Shown: positions 18,113 to 28,030 of the stretch, one piece after another | How the letters are laid out: each line of letters starts with the position of its first letter | Numbering within the stretch: position 1 is the first letter of the stretch | Source of the DNA: Candidatus Caldilinea saccharophila | Lineage (GTDB): Bacteria > Chloroflexota > Anaerolineae > Caldilineales > Caldilineaceae | Direction of reading: 5' to 3' | DNA length: 64,000 bases | NCBI GenBank assembly: GCA_016710365.1 | Contig: JADJVW010000006.1 | Span: 165,055-229,054 of the forward strand | Notes under the pieces: generated by a model | The model's input: the letters and a program-made list of their open reading frames with translations, nothing else | Databases searched by the model: none | What the model was told of the DNA's origin: nothing | Made by a program: the position numbers and the translations under genes

Positions 18113-19219
18113 CTATTTTTGTCTTTCACGCGCCAGCAGCCGCCGCTTGCGCTCGATCCCCCATCGATAGCCGCTGAGTTCGCCGTTTTGTCGCACCACG
18201 CGGTGACAGGGAATGGCCACTGCCAGCTTGTTAGCGGCGCACGCAGCGGCCACCGCACGCACGGCCGACGGCGCGCCGATGCGCTCGGCAACCTCAGTGT
18301 AGCTCAACGTGCTGCCCGCCGGGATCTCGCGCAGCGCAGCCCACACCCGTTGTTGAAAGGCCGTGCCCTGAATGTCGAGCGGCAGGCGCAGCCCACTTTC
18401 CGGCGCGTCGAGGAAACGCACCACCTGTTGCATCCACGCGGCCAGGCTGGCGTCGCGTGCGATCTCTGCCTTAGAAAACCGGCTGCGCAGCCCGGCCTCG
18501 AGTGCGTGCGGATCGTCGCCCAGGTCGATCGCACAGAGGCCGCGCGGCGTTGCTGCAACCAGCACCCAGCCGAGGTAACATTCCGCCACACCAAGGCGGA
18601 TCGTTTCGCCCGCCGCGCCGCGTCGATAGGTCGTGGGCGTCATGCCGATCGTGTCGTTGCTTTCGCTGTAGAAGTGGCCGCCGTTGTTATAGCCGGCATC
18701 AAAAATCGCGGCCGTCACGCTGTCCGCCTCCGGGAGCATCTCCGCCGCGCGCTGGCGACGGAGAGTCATGGCGTATTGTTTGGGCGTCACGCCGAGGCGC
18801 GCCTTGAAGATACGCTGGAAGTGATAGGGACTCATGCCCACAGTGGCGGCCAGCGTCGCCAGGGTCGGGGCTGACTCGCTGTTGCGGATCAGCGCGCACG
18901 CCTGCTCGATGGCCTGGACGTGTTCCCCCTCTATGTACGGTTCAGGCTGATGCGGCTGGCAGCGCTTGCAAGGACGAAAGCCAGCCGCCTCCGCTGTGGC
19001 CGGCGAGTCAAAAAAGCGCACATTCTGGCGCAACGGCTGGCGCGAGCGGCAGGTTGGCCGGCAGTAGACGCCGGTCGTGGTGACGGCGAACCAAAAATTG
19101 CCCTCGGCAGCCGAGTCTTTGGTGCATACGGCCACCCAGCGCGCATCCTCGGTGGTAAAGGATAGTGGTGTTGCTGTATCTGTCGTGTTTGTATCTGTCA
19201 TGTTGGCAGCGCCTGGCAT
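18113..19219 (-). CDS. ada: Ada-type DNA repair methyltransferase and AraC-family regulator
   Basis: 368 residues with the full Ada layout: an N-terminal zinc/methylphosphotriester domain, an AraC-type helix-turn-helix, and a C-terminal O6-alkylguanine-DNA methyltransferase. The N-domain has GVYCRPTCRSR and GFRPCKRCQP, holding the four zinc cysteines, the first of which accepts methyl groups from phosphotriesters. The HTH region includes LAATVGMSPYHFQRIFK. The C-domain active site is AIPCHRVVR. In known Ada proteins, methylation of the N-domain turns on the alkylation response. ATG at 19219 has AAGGAG seven bases upstream and adds six residues before MTDTNTT. No alkA or alkB lies alongside. 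Confidence 0.93.
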   Translation of the reverse strand: MPGAANMTDTNTTDTATPLSFTTEDARWVAVCTKDSAAEGNFWFAVTTTGVYCRPTCRSRQPLRQNVRFFDSPATAEAAGFRPCKRCQPHQPEPYIEGEHVQAIEQACALIRNSESAPTLATLAATVGMSPYHFQRIFKARLGVTPKQYAMTLRRQRAAEMLPEADSVTAAIFDAGYNNGGHFYSESNDTIGMTPTTYRRGAAGETIRLGVAECYLGWVLVAATPRGLCAIDLGDDPHALEAGLRSRFSKAEIARDASLAAWMQQVVRFLDAPESGLRLPLDIQGTAFQQRVWAALREIPAGSTLSYTEVAERIGAPSAVRAVAAACAANKLAVAIPCHRVVRQNGELSGYRWGIERKRRLLARERQK

Positions 19220-19386
19220 CGTGCAGCTCCTTCTAGCTTGGTCTTGATGGATTATGCACCAATCATAACCGTTGCGCCATGCCTGTGCACTTGATTTCTT
19301 GCGCGGCAATTTTTGGAAGGGACGAGGCTTGTTCAACGCAAATACGCTGTGATGCAAAGGCGCAGCAATCGGAGGGGTATTTGCAT

Positions 19387-20379
19387 CTATAGGTTGACCG
19401 CCTGTCCCATTCCCTGCTCCACTGCGCGCCGGTAAACCAGCGCTGCTGCCATCGCGTCCTGCAGCGCCAGCCCCACCGACTTGAAGAGTGTGATCTCCTG
19501 CGGCGCGGTGCGGCCAGGAATGGCGCCGGTGACGACTTCCGCCAGCTCGCCCACGACGTGATCCGGCCCGATGGCGCCCTCCTCCGTGGGGATGACGATG
19601 TCGCCGGCCTCGACCTGGGCGGCCTGTCGCCGATCGACGACGACGCGGCTGCGGCGTACAGTCGCGGTATCGAGCTCGCGCATGGTCTTCGTGTACGCGC
19701 CGATGGCGTTGACGTGCGCGCCTGGTTTCAGCCACGCGCCGTCAAAGAGTGGCGTCGGGCTGTTGGTCGCCGTGCAGAGGATGTCGGCAGCGGCAACCGC
19801 GGCGCGCACGTCCCCCGTGGCCGTCACCAGGATGCCAAGTTCGGCTGTCATGCGCGCCACAAACCCGGCGAGATCGCCCAGCGCCACGACGTATACTTGC
19901 CGGATCGGGCGCACCGCGGCCATCGCCAGCAACTGCGGCCCCGCCTGCGCGCCCGCGCCGAAGAGCGTCACGACGCTGGCATCGGGCCGCGCCATGTAGC
20001 GCGTCGCCACGCCGCTCACCGCACCGGTGCGCATGGCAGTGAGGTGTTCGGCGTCCATCAGCGCCAGCGGCTTGCCCGTGCGTGCATCGTGCAGCAGCAG
20101 CACGGCGTGGATCGTCGGGAGGTCATAGTGCGTGCGGTTGTCGTTGTAGACGGTGACCACTTTGATCGTCAACGTGCCTGGATCGTCGCGATCCGGATCG
20201 CCCGCGACGAAGGCCGGCATCGAGAGATGGATGCCGTTGTGCGGCGCCACCACCGTCGCCAGCCGCTGCGGCATCTCCACCGCGCCGGCGGCAAGCTGGC
20301 GAAAACCAGCCTCGACCGCATCAATCGCATCGGGCATGGTCAGCAACGCTTCAACATCGTGGCGGGTGAGGATCAGCAT
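19387..20379 (-). CDS. Ornithine cyclodeaminase/mu-crystallin family NAD(P)-dependent oxidoreductase
   Basis: 330 residues, usual for the family, which includes ornithine cyclodeaminase, alanine dehydrogenase (archaeal type) and ketimine reductases. Visible: MLILTRHDVEALL at the N-terminus, DARTGKPLALMDAEHLTAMRTGAVSG (the signature region with the substrate-binding Arg), VTLFGAGAQAGPQL as the dinucleotide-binding loop, and LCTATNSPTPLF. The ATG at 20379 has a strong AAGGAGGT nine bases upstream. It follows the DDN-type gene in the same direction, with an inverted-repeat tract between them. Substrate is undetermined: an amino acid or cyclic imine is expected from the family. Confidence 0.88.
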   Translation of the reverse strand: MLILTRHDVEALLTMPDAIDAVEAGFRQLAAGAVEMPQRLATVVAPHNGIHLSMPAFVAGDPDRDDPGTLTIKVVTVYNDNRTHYDLPTIHAVLLLHDARTGKPLALMDAEHLTAMRTGAVSGVATRYMARPDASVVTLFGAGAQAGPQLLAMAAVRPIRQVYVVALGDLAGFVARMTAELGILVTATGDVRAAVAAADILCTATNSPTPLFDGAWLKPGAHVNAIGAYTKTMRELDTATVRRSRVVVDRRQAAQVEAGDIVIPTEEGAIGPDHVVGELAEVVTGAIPGRTAPQEITLFKSVGLALQDAMAAALVYRRAVEQGMGQAVNL

Positions 20380-20400
20380 GGTGGATCGACCTCCTTGTGT

Positions 20401-20480
20401 ATTAGGAGATTGAGAGATTGGAGATTGAGGATCCGGTGATGAACCCAATCTCCTAATCTCCAATCTCTTTAATCTCCTAC
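20401..20480. repeat. GAGATTG inverted-repeat tract between the DDN-type and cyclodeaminase genes
   Basis: The left arm repeats GGAGATTG / GAGATTGG units (20401-20430) and the right arm repeats CAATCTCC / AATCTCC units (20445-20480), giving a long imperfect hairpin. The right arm supplies the last codons and the TAA (20469-20471) of the DDN-type gene, so the repeat has been inserted at that stop. It could act as an attenuator before the downstream gene. Confidence 0.65.
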
Positions 20481-20972
20481 TTTCTCCAGCACAAACACCG
20501 GTATGTCCCGCTGCGCCGCGCGTTCACGGTACGCAGCATAGCCGGGATAGATCGCATCGGCCAGCGGCCAGTAGCGTGCGCGTTCGGCGGGCGTGGCCTC
20601 ACGGCTGTGGTAGGCGGCCGACCGTCCCTGATAGGCAACGGTGGCAACCGGATAGGCGCGTAGATTATAGCTCCAGGCCGGATTCTTGTCACCGCCAAAA
20701 TTGGTGGCAAAGAGCACCAGGCGGTCGCCATCGACGCCGCAGATCAGCGGCGTCGTGCGCGGTTGCCCGCTCTTGGCGCCGGTTGTCGTCAGGTGAATCA
20801 CCGGCAGGCCGGTGAAGAGGCTGGTAGCGGTGGTGCGCCCGCCCGCAAGGCTCATCACGGCGCGGTCAAGGGGACGCAACGTCCGCGCCAGCAGCCAGGC
20901 GACCGGCGCCAACGCTGCGATATGCTTCACTGCGCGCTGCGCGGGATTGGGCGGGTGGAAGGTGAGCGACAT
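20469..20972 (-). CDS. DDN/F420-type nitroreductase family deazaflavin-dependent oxidoreductase
   Basis: 167 residues. Motifs match the split-barrel nitroreductase/DUF385 family that uses F420H2: PVIHLTTTGAKSGQPRTTPLI, VLFATNFGGDKNPAWSYNLRAYP and ATPAERARYWPLADAIYPGYAAYRERA. In characterised members these regions bind F420 and shape a pocket for quinones or nitro compounds. The N-terminal 40 residues contain a mildly hydrophobic stretch (HIAALAPVAWLLA) that may hold the protein at the membrane. Start ATG 20972 has only a weak upstream AGGCGA. Its last residues fall in the GAGATTG repeat. If correct, the organism makes F420, which fits several Chloroflexota. Confidence 0.85.
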   Translation of the reverse strand: MSLTFHPPNPAQRAVKHIAALAPVAWLLARTLRPLDRAVMSLAGGRTTATSLFTGLPVIHLTTTGAKSGQPRTTPLICGVDGDRLVLFATNFGGDKNPAWSYNLRAYPVATVAYQGRSAAYHSREATPAERARYWPLADAIYPGYAAYRERAAQRDIPVFVLEKVGD

Positions 20973-21049
20973 ATCGCCTATTCTAGCGGTTAGGCCCTCA
21001 CAAATCAAAGAGCAATGTCCGCGAAGTGCGCCCTAAAAATTTGGCGGCC

Positions 21050-21275
21050 CGATTCGTAGGCTGGGCTATCAGCCCGACGTAGCTTTCATCATCTTGATGC
21101 CTTCCGGATCGTTGACGCAACACTGTCGGGCTGGTAGCCGGACCTACGGCGCGTAGCAACACCGTCGGGCTGGCAGCCCGACCTACGGGCGTGTAGCAAC
21201 ACCGTCGGGCTGGCAGCCGGACCTACGGCGTGTAGCAACACTGTCGGGCTGGTAGCCCGACCTACGGCGCGTAGC
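21050..21275. repeat. Tandem array of ~39-bp hairpin repeats (GTCGGGCTGGCAGCCCGAC core)
   Basis: Four full units start at about 21118, 21157, 21197 and 21236, each with CAACACYGTCGGGCTGG, a complementary CAGCCCGAC arm and CCTACGGCGYGTAG. A degenerate unit lies at 21050-21085. There are no unique spacers, so it is not CRISPR. It fills the gap between the divergent DDN-type and capA genes. Confidence 0.88.
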
Positions 21276-21419
21276 CCAAAGATGTGACGCGCCACCAAAA
21301 AACTTGGTATGACCCGCTGTGCGATCGCACTGTAAACTTTGGGATCCCTCTCCTGATTAGGATATACTCGCAACTGTTTGCTATTGATAATGTCATCGTC
21401 TTTTGAAAGTGAACCGTGC

Positions 21420-23207
<1,788 letters not shown>

Positions 23208-23210
23208 CTG

Positions 23211-23340
23211 ATCTCCGATCTCTAACATTCTCTTTTTCTTGTCATAGCGGATGATGATTTCTTCACCAGCCCGAACTTGCTTCATGATTTCTGCGAAATG
23301 TGCTTTGAATTCGCCAACTGGAAATGTTTTGCAAATAGCA
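23211..23340 (-). pseudogene. Phd/YefM antitoxin remnant
   Basis: The minus strand encodes KTFPVGEFKAHFAEIMKQV followed by RAGEEIIIRYDKKKRM, a clear Phd/YefM N-terminal half (promoter-binding fold). The usual initiator methionine is replaced by sequence from the adjoining 43-bp palindrome, and the C-terminal toxin-binding half is missing. No toxin gene follows. It is a decayed antitoxin between capA and the rhamnosidase. Confidence 0.6.
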
Positions 23341-23379
23341 CAAGCTTTGCTTGACAAGTTGTCAAGCAAAGCTTGTGCT
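23337..23379. repeat. Perfect 43-bp palindrome
   Basis: Two 21-bp arms (AGCACAAGCTTTGCTTGACAA and its exact complement) around a single central G at 23358. It abuts the Phd remnant and lies 25 bp past the rhamnosidase stop, so it could form a very stable hairpin. No T tract follows on either strand. Confidence 0.9.
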
Positions 23380-23404
23380 GCCCGAACTGCTCAAAAATCC
23401 GCAT

Positions 23405-23962
23405 TTACATCCTAAACTCGTATTGCCCTCGTTCAACAGAATGCTTTTGCCCATTCGGCAGATGCACTTCGGTTGGAGCGGGGACTTCGATGTTCAACAA
23501 GAATTGGCCGTTGTCGATGCGCCAATTGCTTTGGATCGGCCCCTGTACGCTTTCAAACGTGCACTTGACCCAGTCGAAGCTGCCACCGGGAATCGGTTTG
23601 ATTTGGATCTTTGCAAAGCCGGGTTCCAGCGGCGTGATGCCGGCAACTCTAGTGAAGAACCACTGCGTGACCGCGCCAAAGGCATAATGGTTAAAGGAAT
23701 CGGTGGGCTTCCCGCGATCGTCGATGCCGTTCCAGTTCTCCCAGATGGTGGTCGCGCCTTTTGATACATTGTATAACCAACCGGGTCGTTTGGTGTTCTC
23801 AATCATCTTGTAGGCCGTGTCCACATAACCGTAATCGGTCAAGACCGGCAAGATAAAAGGGGTGGTCAGAAAACCGGCGCCGATGCAATACGCATTTTTG
23901 ACAACCATCTCATTCAGCAGTGCGGCATTTTGCGCTTTCTCTGGGTCGGAAAGCAGATTCAA
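23405..23962 (-). CDS. Alpha-L-rhamnosidase, C-terminal part (separated by frameshift)
   Basis: Continuation of the gene below in another frame: the protein runs from LNLLSDPEKAQNAALLNEMV through GFLTTPFILPVLTDYGYVDTAY, SFNHYAFGAVTQWFF and PLEPGFAKIQIKPIP. These finish the (alpha/alpha)6 barrel and supply the C-terminal beta domain of GH78 enzymes. One base appears missing near 23970 (RYVR followed by AIALNLLS expected). The catalytic region is otherwise complete. Confidence 0.85.
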   Translation of the reverse strand: MNLLSDPEKAQNAALLNEMVVKNAYCIGAGFLTTPFILPVLTDYGYVDTAYKMIENTKRPGWLYNVSKGATTIWENWNGIDDRGKPTDSFNHYAFGAVTQWFFTRVAGITPLEPGFAKIQIKPIPGGSFDWVKCTFESVQGPIQSNWRIDNGQFLLNIEVPAPTEVHLPNGQKHSVERGQYEFRM

Positions 23963-25674
23963 GGCAATCGCCGCACATATCTCGCCTGCCGATCAGATTG
24001 GACAACCCCATCCTTCGTAAAGGTGTAACGGTAGGCTTCTTTGACCTTCTGCGACAGTGCACGATATTTACTGGACGTTTCTTCATCGCCCAATATCGCT
24101 GCGATTTCGGACAATAATCCCGCAGCATACGCATAATAGGCCGTCGCTACCTCCGAATCGGGGATGACCAAGTTGCGCATGAAGTCTTTTGCCATCGTGT
24201 GCCCTGGCTCCAGCCATTCGCCCCAGTGGTAGCCGACGTCAATGATATACTCCTGATAAGGGTTGCGATTGAAACGGTTCACGAAGTTCGACTGATGGGC
24301 GCGGTTTTCGAGAAAACCCAGCCATTTCTTGATGCTGGTGTACTGGGTTTCCAAGACTTCCTGCTTGCCGAACATTTTGTAGAGCGTATAGGGGACAATG
24401 ACCGCAGCGTCTCCCCACGCCGCGCTGCCGTCGATAAATTCCCAAAATCCCACGGACGGCACAATATTGGCGACTGACCCATTGGGTTTCTGCTGGGCAG
24501 CCAGATCCTTCAGCCATTTTGTTAAGAAGGTATAGGTGTCAAACTGATAGCTGCCGGCCTCGCAAAACACGGCAATGTCGCCCGTCCAACCCGCCCGCTC
24601 CCGTGTGGGGCAATCGGTCGGAACATCCAGAAAATTGCCTTTTTGACTCCATTTGGCATTGTGGACAAGCTGGTTGACCTGGGGATGGGAACATTCAAAA
24701 AAGCCGGTCTCTTTCATATCCGAGTAGACAGCGATGGCGGTGAAATGCTCCGGCATGATCGCTTCGGGCCAGTTGATCAGCTTGACGTAGCGAAACCCAT
24801 GCGCGGTGAAGGATGGTTTATAGCTTTGGGTTCCTTCTTTTAACGTGTAATCAACCTCCTGAAGCAGTTTGTCTTGGATAGGGCCACCGATGTTCAGGTT
24901 CTCCAGGGTAAAGCTGCCCTTTTCGTCAAGCGTCTCCCCATGACGGAGTTTCACCTTGTGTCCCCTTGGCCCAGACACGGTAAACTCCACATAGCCAAAA
25001 ATATTCTGGACAAAATCGAGCACAGCAGAGCCATCTGGCGTCGTCAGCACTTTCGGCATAAACCGTTCATGCTCAAGAATCTTTTCGCCTGCGGAGGACA
25101 CTACCTTGCCGGCATAGGCCGATAGATAGACCGGATGCCATGCGCGATCATCAAAACCGGCTTCTGTCCAGCCGGGCATTTCCATAGTGGCATCGTAAAC
25201 TTCGCCATCCTTCCAGTCGTTTTCCCGAATCGGCCCCTGTTGAGTTGCTTTCCAGCGCTCATCGGTGGCCAGGATGGTTTGGGCGCCATCCTCATGCTCA
25301 ATTTCGAGCGCGGCCATCAGCTTGAGCTTATCGCCATAAACATTGCGTTTTGAATTGGCCCCCAGTTTGCCGCGCCACCAGCCATCACCGACGACAGCCG
25401 CAATCACATTGACACCCTGCTTGAGGAACGAAGTTACATCAACGGTTTGGTATTGAAGCCGCTCCATATAATAGGTGCAACCGGGCATAAATTGTTCTTC
25501 TGAGATGGGGGCGCCGTTGATGTAGGCTTTATAAATTCCACAAGCCGTGATGGTGAGCGTGGCTTTTGCAATTTCATGCTCAATCACAAATTCCCTGCGC
25601 AGATAACTGGCGCTCTGTCGTCTTCTTTTGTCGACAACCCCTTCAGGTTCGATAAATAATTCATTGAAGTTCAT
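23959..25674 (-). CDS. Alpha-L-rhamnosidase (GH78-type), N-terminal and catalytic part
   Basis: Hydrolyses terminal alpha-L-rhamnose from glycosides or polysaccharides. Starting at MNFNELFIEPEG, the protein has the N-terminal beta-sandwich region (TACGIYKAYINGAPI, MPGCTYYMERLQYQTVDVT, GDGWWRGKLG), the rhamnosidase domain with ENLNIGGP and FRYVKL, and the barrel with FLDVPTDCPTRERAGWTGD, which carries the conserved acidic residues of the family, and WGEWLEPG. ATG 25674 is preceded by AGGAG at six bases. No signal peptide is visible, so it should act in the cytoplasm on imported glycosides. The upstream in-frame extension to 25920 is an unrelated SDR remnant. Together with the next piece the enzyme would be about 750 residues; many family members are longer. 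Confidence 0.88.
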   Translation of the reverse strand: MNFNELFIEPEGVVDKRRRQSASYLRREFVIEHEIAKATLTITACGIYKAYINGAPISEEQFMPGCTYYMERLQYQTVDVTSFLKQGVNVIAAVVGDGWWRGKLGANSKRNVYGDKLKLMAALEIEHEDGAQTILATDERWKATQQGPIRENDWKDGEVYDATMEMPGWTEAGFDDRAWHPVYLSAYAGKVVSSAGEKILEHERFMPKVLTTPDGSAVLDFVQNIFGYVEFTVSGPRGHKVKLRHGETLDEKGSFTLENLNIGGPIQDKLLQEVDYTLKEGTQSYKPSFTAHGFRYVKLINWPEAIMPEHFTAIAVYSDMKETGFFECSHPQVNQLVHNAKWSQKGNFLDVPTDCPTRERAGWTGDIAVFCEAGSYQFDTYTFLTKWLKDLAAQQKPNGSVANIVPSVGFWEFIDGSAAWGDAAVIVPYTLYKMFGKQEVLETQYTSIKKWLGFLENRAHQSNFVNRFNRNPYQEYIIDVGYHWGEWLEPGHTMAKDFMRNLVIPDSEVATAYYAYAAGLLSEIAAILGDEETSSKYRALSQKVKEAYRYTFTKDGVVQSDRQARYVRRLP

Positions 25675-25895
25675 TGAGCTCTCCTGAAAAACGATTGAAC
25701 CATTGACAAAGCTGGCCTCATCCGAGACCAGCATCAGCGCAACGTTGGCCAACTCCTCCGGCTTGCCGACGCACGGCATGGCACTGGCGCCAGCCTGCAT
25801 ACGCATCATGCCAAATTCATGTGGCTCCCCGCCTGCACCTATAGCAGCCTCTATCCCTCCAGGGCAAAAGTGCGTTCGCATCTGTATGATCACAC
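25675..25895 (-). pseudogene. Short-chain dehydrogenase (SDR) C-terminal remnant
   Basis: In frame just before the rhamnosidase start are CPGGIEAAIG, GEPHEFGMMRMQAGASAMP and GKPEELANVALMLVSDEASF then VNGSIV, the last third of an SDR oxidoreductase (substrate loop and the 'SDEASFVNG' end). The Rossmann domain, the YxxxK active site and the terminal DGG are absent. The remnant abuts the methyltransferase stop at 25890. It marks a deletion that fused two loci. Confidence 0.72.
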
Positions 25896-26867
25896 CTTCA
25901 GTTCCGCCACCACCATCCACGCGCCTTTTTCCGTTTTGTAGCCCATGAAGTAGGTTTCACCTAACGCCAGTCCTTCGCTGGTGACAAATGAGTCAAGTGC
26001 GTGTTGGTAGTCACCTGTCATCTCAATGCCAAAACTCAATTGCTCATCGGTCATGTCAAGTACGGGTAATGTTGCTTTCATGCCGCGAGCATATTCTCCG
26101 GTCACAAAGCTTCTGGCATAGATATCGGCGGCAATCACAGAGCCTGCAAGCGCATTCGCTTTTACTGTGCGTAACGTATTGCGTACCGATTCTTCGCCAA
26201 GATATAGCGTCACCCCTTCCCAGAGGAAGATCGTGCGTTTGCCTGGGTCATAGCCTGCCGCTGTCAAGGCGCTAAACCAATCTGCCTGCGAAAAGTTGGT
26301 TTCTACAAAGGTGACATGGGCTGTATCAATCCCCGCTTTTTGCAGAGAGTGTCGTTTAAGCTGCTGAATTGTGGCTTGGTCCAACTCGAATATTTTCATT
26401 CCGCTATCTTTTAGATGGTTATAGGCGCGGGTATCCAGCCCCGCCCCCATCAACACAAATTGCTCGGCGTCGTCTTTGGCGTTGTCGATGATGCTGTCGA
26501 AATAGCCTGTGCGGTTGGTGACAAGATTGCCAACGCCTTCTTCACCCAATTTTGCAATCACGGGATACCACTTGACTGAACCAGCGATGCGGGAATAGAC
26601 ATAGAGCGGGAAGAGCGCCAGCCACAAGCCGAATGTTGACGTGTTGGGCAGGGCCGGGGCTAGTTTTGCGGCGGCCGGGTCATCACGCAAGCCAAAAATG
26701 TGCATGGTCCAGCGTCCGTTGATGATCTCAATCGCCGTTTGTGAAACGCCCAGTCGCCTGCTCACAATCAGTTGCTTATAAGTAACCCAAATCACACCGA
26801 TAATGGTCAGCGGGATGAATAGAATTTGTAGAGGGATGAAGACGATAAGGGCGAGAATATTCCTCAT
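25890..26867 (-). CDS. LCMT-type SAM-dependent methyltransferase, membrane-anchored
   Basis: About 325 residues from ATG 26867 (AGGAG seven bases upstream). The N-terminus NILALIVFIPLQILFIPLTIIGVIWV is one long membrane segment. The catalytic part matches the leucine-carboxyl-methyltransferase-like family (PF04072, TIGR00027): RTGYFDSIIDNA, FVLMGAGLDTRAYNHL (SAM loop), IFELDQATIQQLKR (acidic residue binding the ribose), FVETNFSQADW and FLWEGVTLYLGEES. Such enzymes methylate carboxyl or hydroxyl groups, often in natural-product pathways. A second, cytosolic member lies next upstream in the same direction, separated by a hairpin array. Confidence 0.87.
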   Translation of the reverse strand: MRNILALIVFIPLQILFIPLTIIGVIWVTYKQLIVSRRLGVSQTAIEIINGRWTMHIFGLRDDPAAAKLAPALPNTSTFGLWLALFPLYVYSRIAGSVKWYPVIAKLGEEGVGNLVTNRTGYFDSIIDNAKDDAEQFVLMGAGLDTRAYNHLKDSGMKIFELDQATIQQLKRHSLQKAGIDTAHVTFVETNFSQADWFSALTAAGYDPGKRTIFLWEGVTLYLGEESVRNTLRTVKANALAGSVIAADIYARSFVTGEYARGMKATLPVLDMTDEQLSFGIEMTGDYQHALDSFVTSEGLALGETYFMGYKTEKGAWMVVAELKV

Positions 26868-26945
26868 GGCTGTTCTCCTAAAATGTGATGGCGCCGGTCG
26901 TTGAAAGGGGGGTTTCAATTTCTGGCTCTTTGAGCAATTGCCGGT

Positions 26946-27064
26946 GGCGGCAGCGAATGAATTCGCCGCCTGCTACGGGAAACGTGCTGAAGCACGTTGT
27001 CAACGTCGAGCGTCAACCCGCTGAAGCGGGTTTCCCATGTCAGCCACCGAATTGATTCGGTGGC
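26946..27064. repeat. Array of four different short hairpins with two-base loops
   Basis: Successive inverted repeats: an imperfect GGCGGCAGCGAAT/ATTCGCCGCC (26946-26970), AACGTGCT-GA-AGCACGTT (26981-26998), AACCCGCT-GA-AGCGGGTT (27015-27032) and GCCACCGAAT-TG-ATTCGGTGGC (27043-27064). Stems differ in sequence but share the tiny centre. It lies between the two methyltransferase genes. Confidence 0.82.
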
Positions 27065-27099
27065 GGTCGACCACACAAAACGTCAGAGAACCCAATTTT

Positions 27100-27990
27100 T
27101 TACAATTTTTCGGCAAAGACCATGCGCTCAATCTGCATGGACATAAGCTGCCGCCCCGTTGGCTTCACATACCGATTCCCAAGCTCCTCATAGCTCAAAT
27201 CCTCGATCAAGCGCCAACCATAGTCGTTGAGGAAATCCGCCAGATGAGCGGGGTCAAAGCCAAAATGCCAGATGTCAGCGACTTGCTTATGAAACTTTTC
27301 ATCTCCATAAAAATTTTCGCCTTTCACAAAATCTTTGAGCACGTAGGTGAATGCCAATCGGCTTCCGGCAGGCGCTTTGGCAAAGAAGTCAAACATCTTG
27401 CCAACGGCCGACTCAGTCAGATACTGTGAAACAGCTTCCCAGATGAAGAAGGTTTTATCCTCCCCTGAATAACCCTGTTCACTCAGTACATCACCTACGC
27501 TCTGTTCCATGAAATTCATGGAGACTAATATCACGTGATCGGGTATTGCACCCAAGACCCTGTGCAGATGCTTGCGTTTGGCATCGATATTCACGGCTTG
27601 ATCGACTTCCCACGCCGGGACATTCTGAAGGGCGGGCAGTCGGTATAGGCGCGTATCATAGCCCGCACCGAGGTTGACCACAGCATCAACCTGTTTCTCC
27701 GCAACTGCCTCGATAAGGCGCTCATCAATATAGCGCTTGCGAACCAGAAAGGCGCTCCAGCCACCCTGAATCGCTTTATCTGTGAAACTCACCATCCAGT
27801 TTCGTAGTGCGGGGATCCGGGTCATATTGACCATGAACCGATTTGAGCGCGATAGAATTTGTGGCGCAAGGCTATCCTCAATAATGCGCTGTTCGGCGGG
27901 GAAATTTTGTTCCACCGCCACGATAAATGTTGGGGCGTAGCCTGTTCCGGCCGCGCTGTTGGTGTCAATTGACTCTTCTGTCGATGTCAT
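27100..27990 (-). CDS. LCMT-type SAM-dependent methyltransferase (cytosolic)
   Basis: 296 residues from ATG 27990 (GGATCA upstream), without a membrane segment. Family motifs: AFLVRKRYIDERLIEAV, AVVNLGAGYDTRLYRLP (SAM loop), AWEVDQAVNIDAKRKHL, LVSMNFMEQSVGDVLSEQGY and FFIWEAVSQYLTESAV. It belongs to the same PF04072/TIGR00027 group as the upstream-lying paralogue but is divergent in sequence. Its start is 41 bp past the stop of the PaaK-like ligase (28031), so the two are probably co-transcribed. Substrate unknown; a small molecule carboxyl or hydroxyl is expected. Confidence 0.87.
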   Translation of the reverse strand: MTSTEESIDTNSAAGTGYAPTFIVAVEQNFPAEQRIIEDSLAPQILSRSNRFMVNMTRIPALRNWMVSFTDKAIQGGWSAFLVRKRYIDERLIEAVAEKQVDAVVNLGAGYDTRLYRLPALQNVPAWEVDQAVNIDAKRKHLHRVLGAIPDHVILVSMNFMEQSVGDVLSEQGYSGEDKTFFIWEAVSQYLTESAVGKMFDFFAKAPAGSRLAFTYVLKDFVKGENFYGDEKFHKQVADIWHFGFDPAHLADFLNDYGWRLIEDLSYEELGNRYVKPTGRQLMSMQIERMVFAEKL

Positions 27991-28030
27991 TTTGTGATCC
28001 TGTCTACACCAAATCAAGGCAGCCAATCCA

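Noticed and set aside
21050..21275. CRISPR-like array
   Set aside because: Repeats follow one another without unique spacers, and each unit is itself a hairpin. No cas genes are present.
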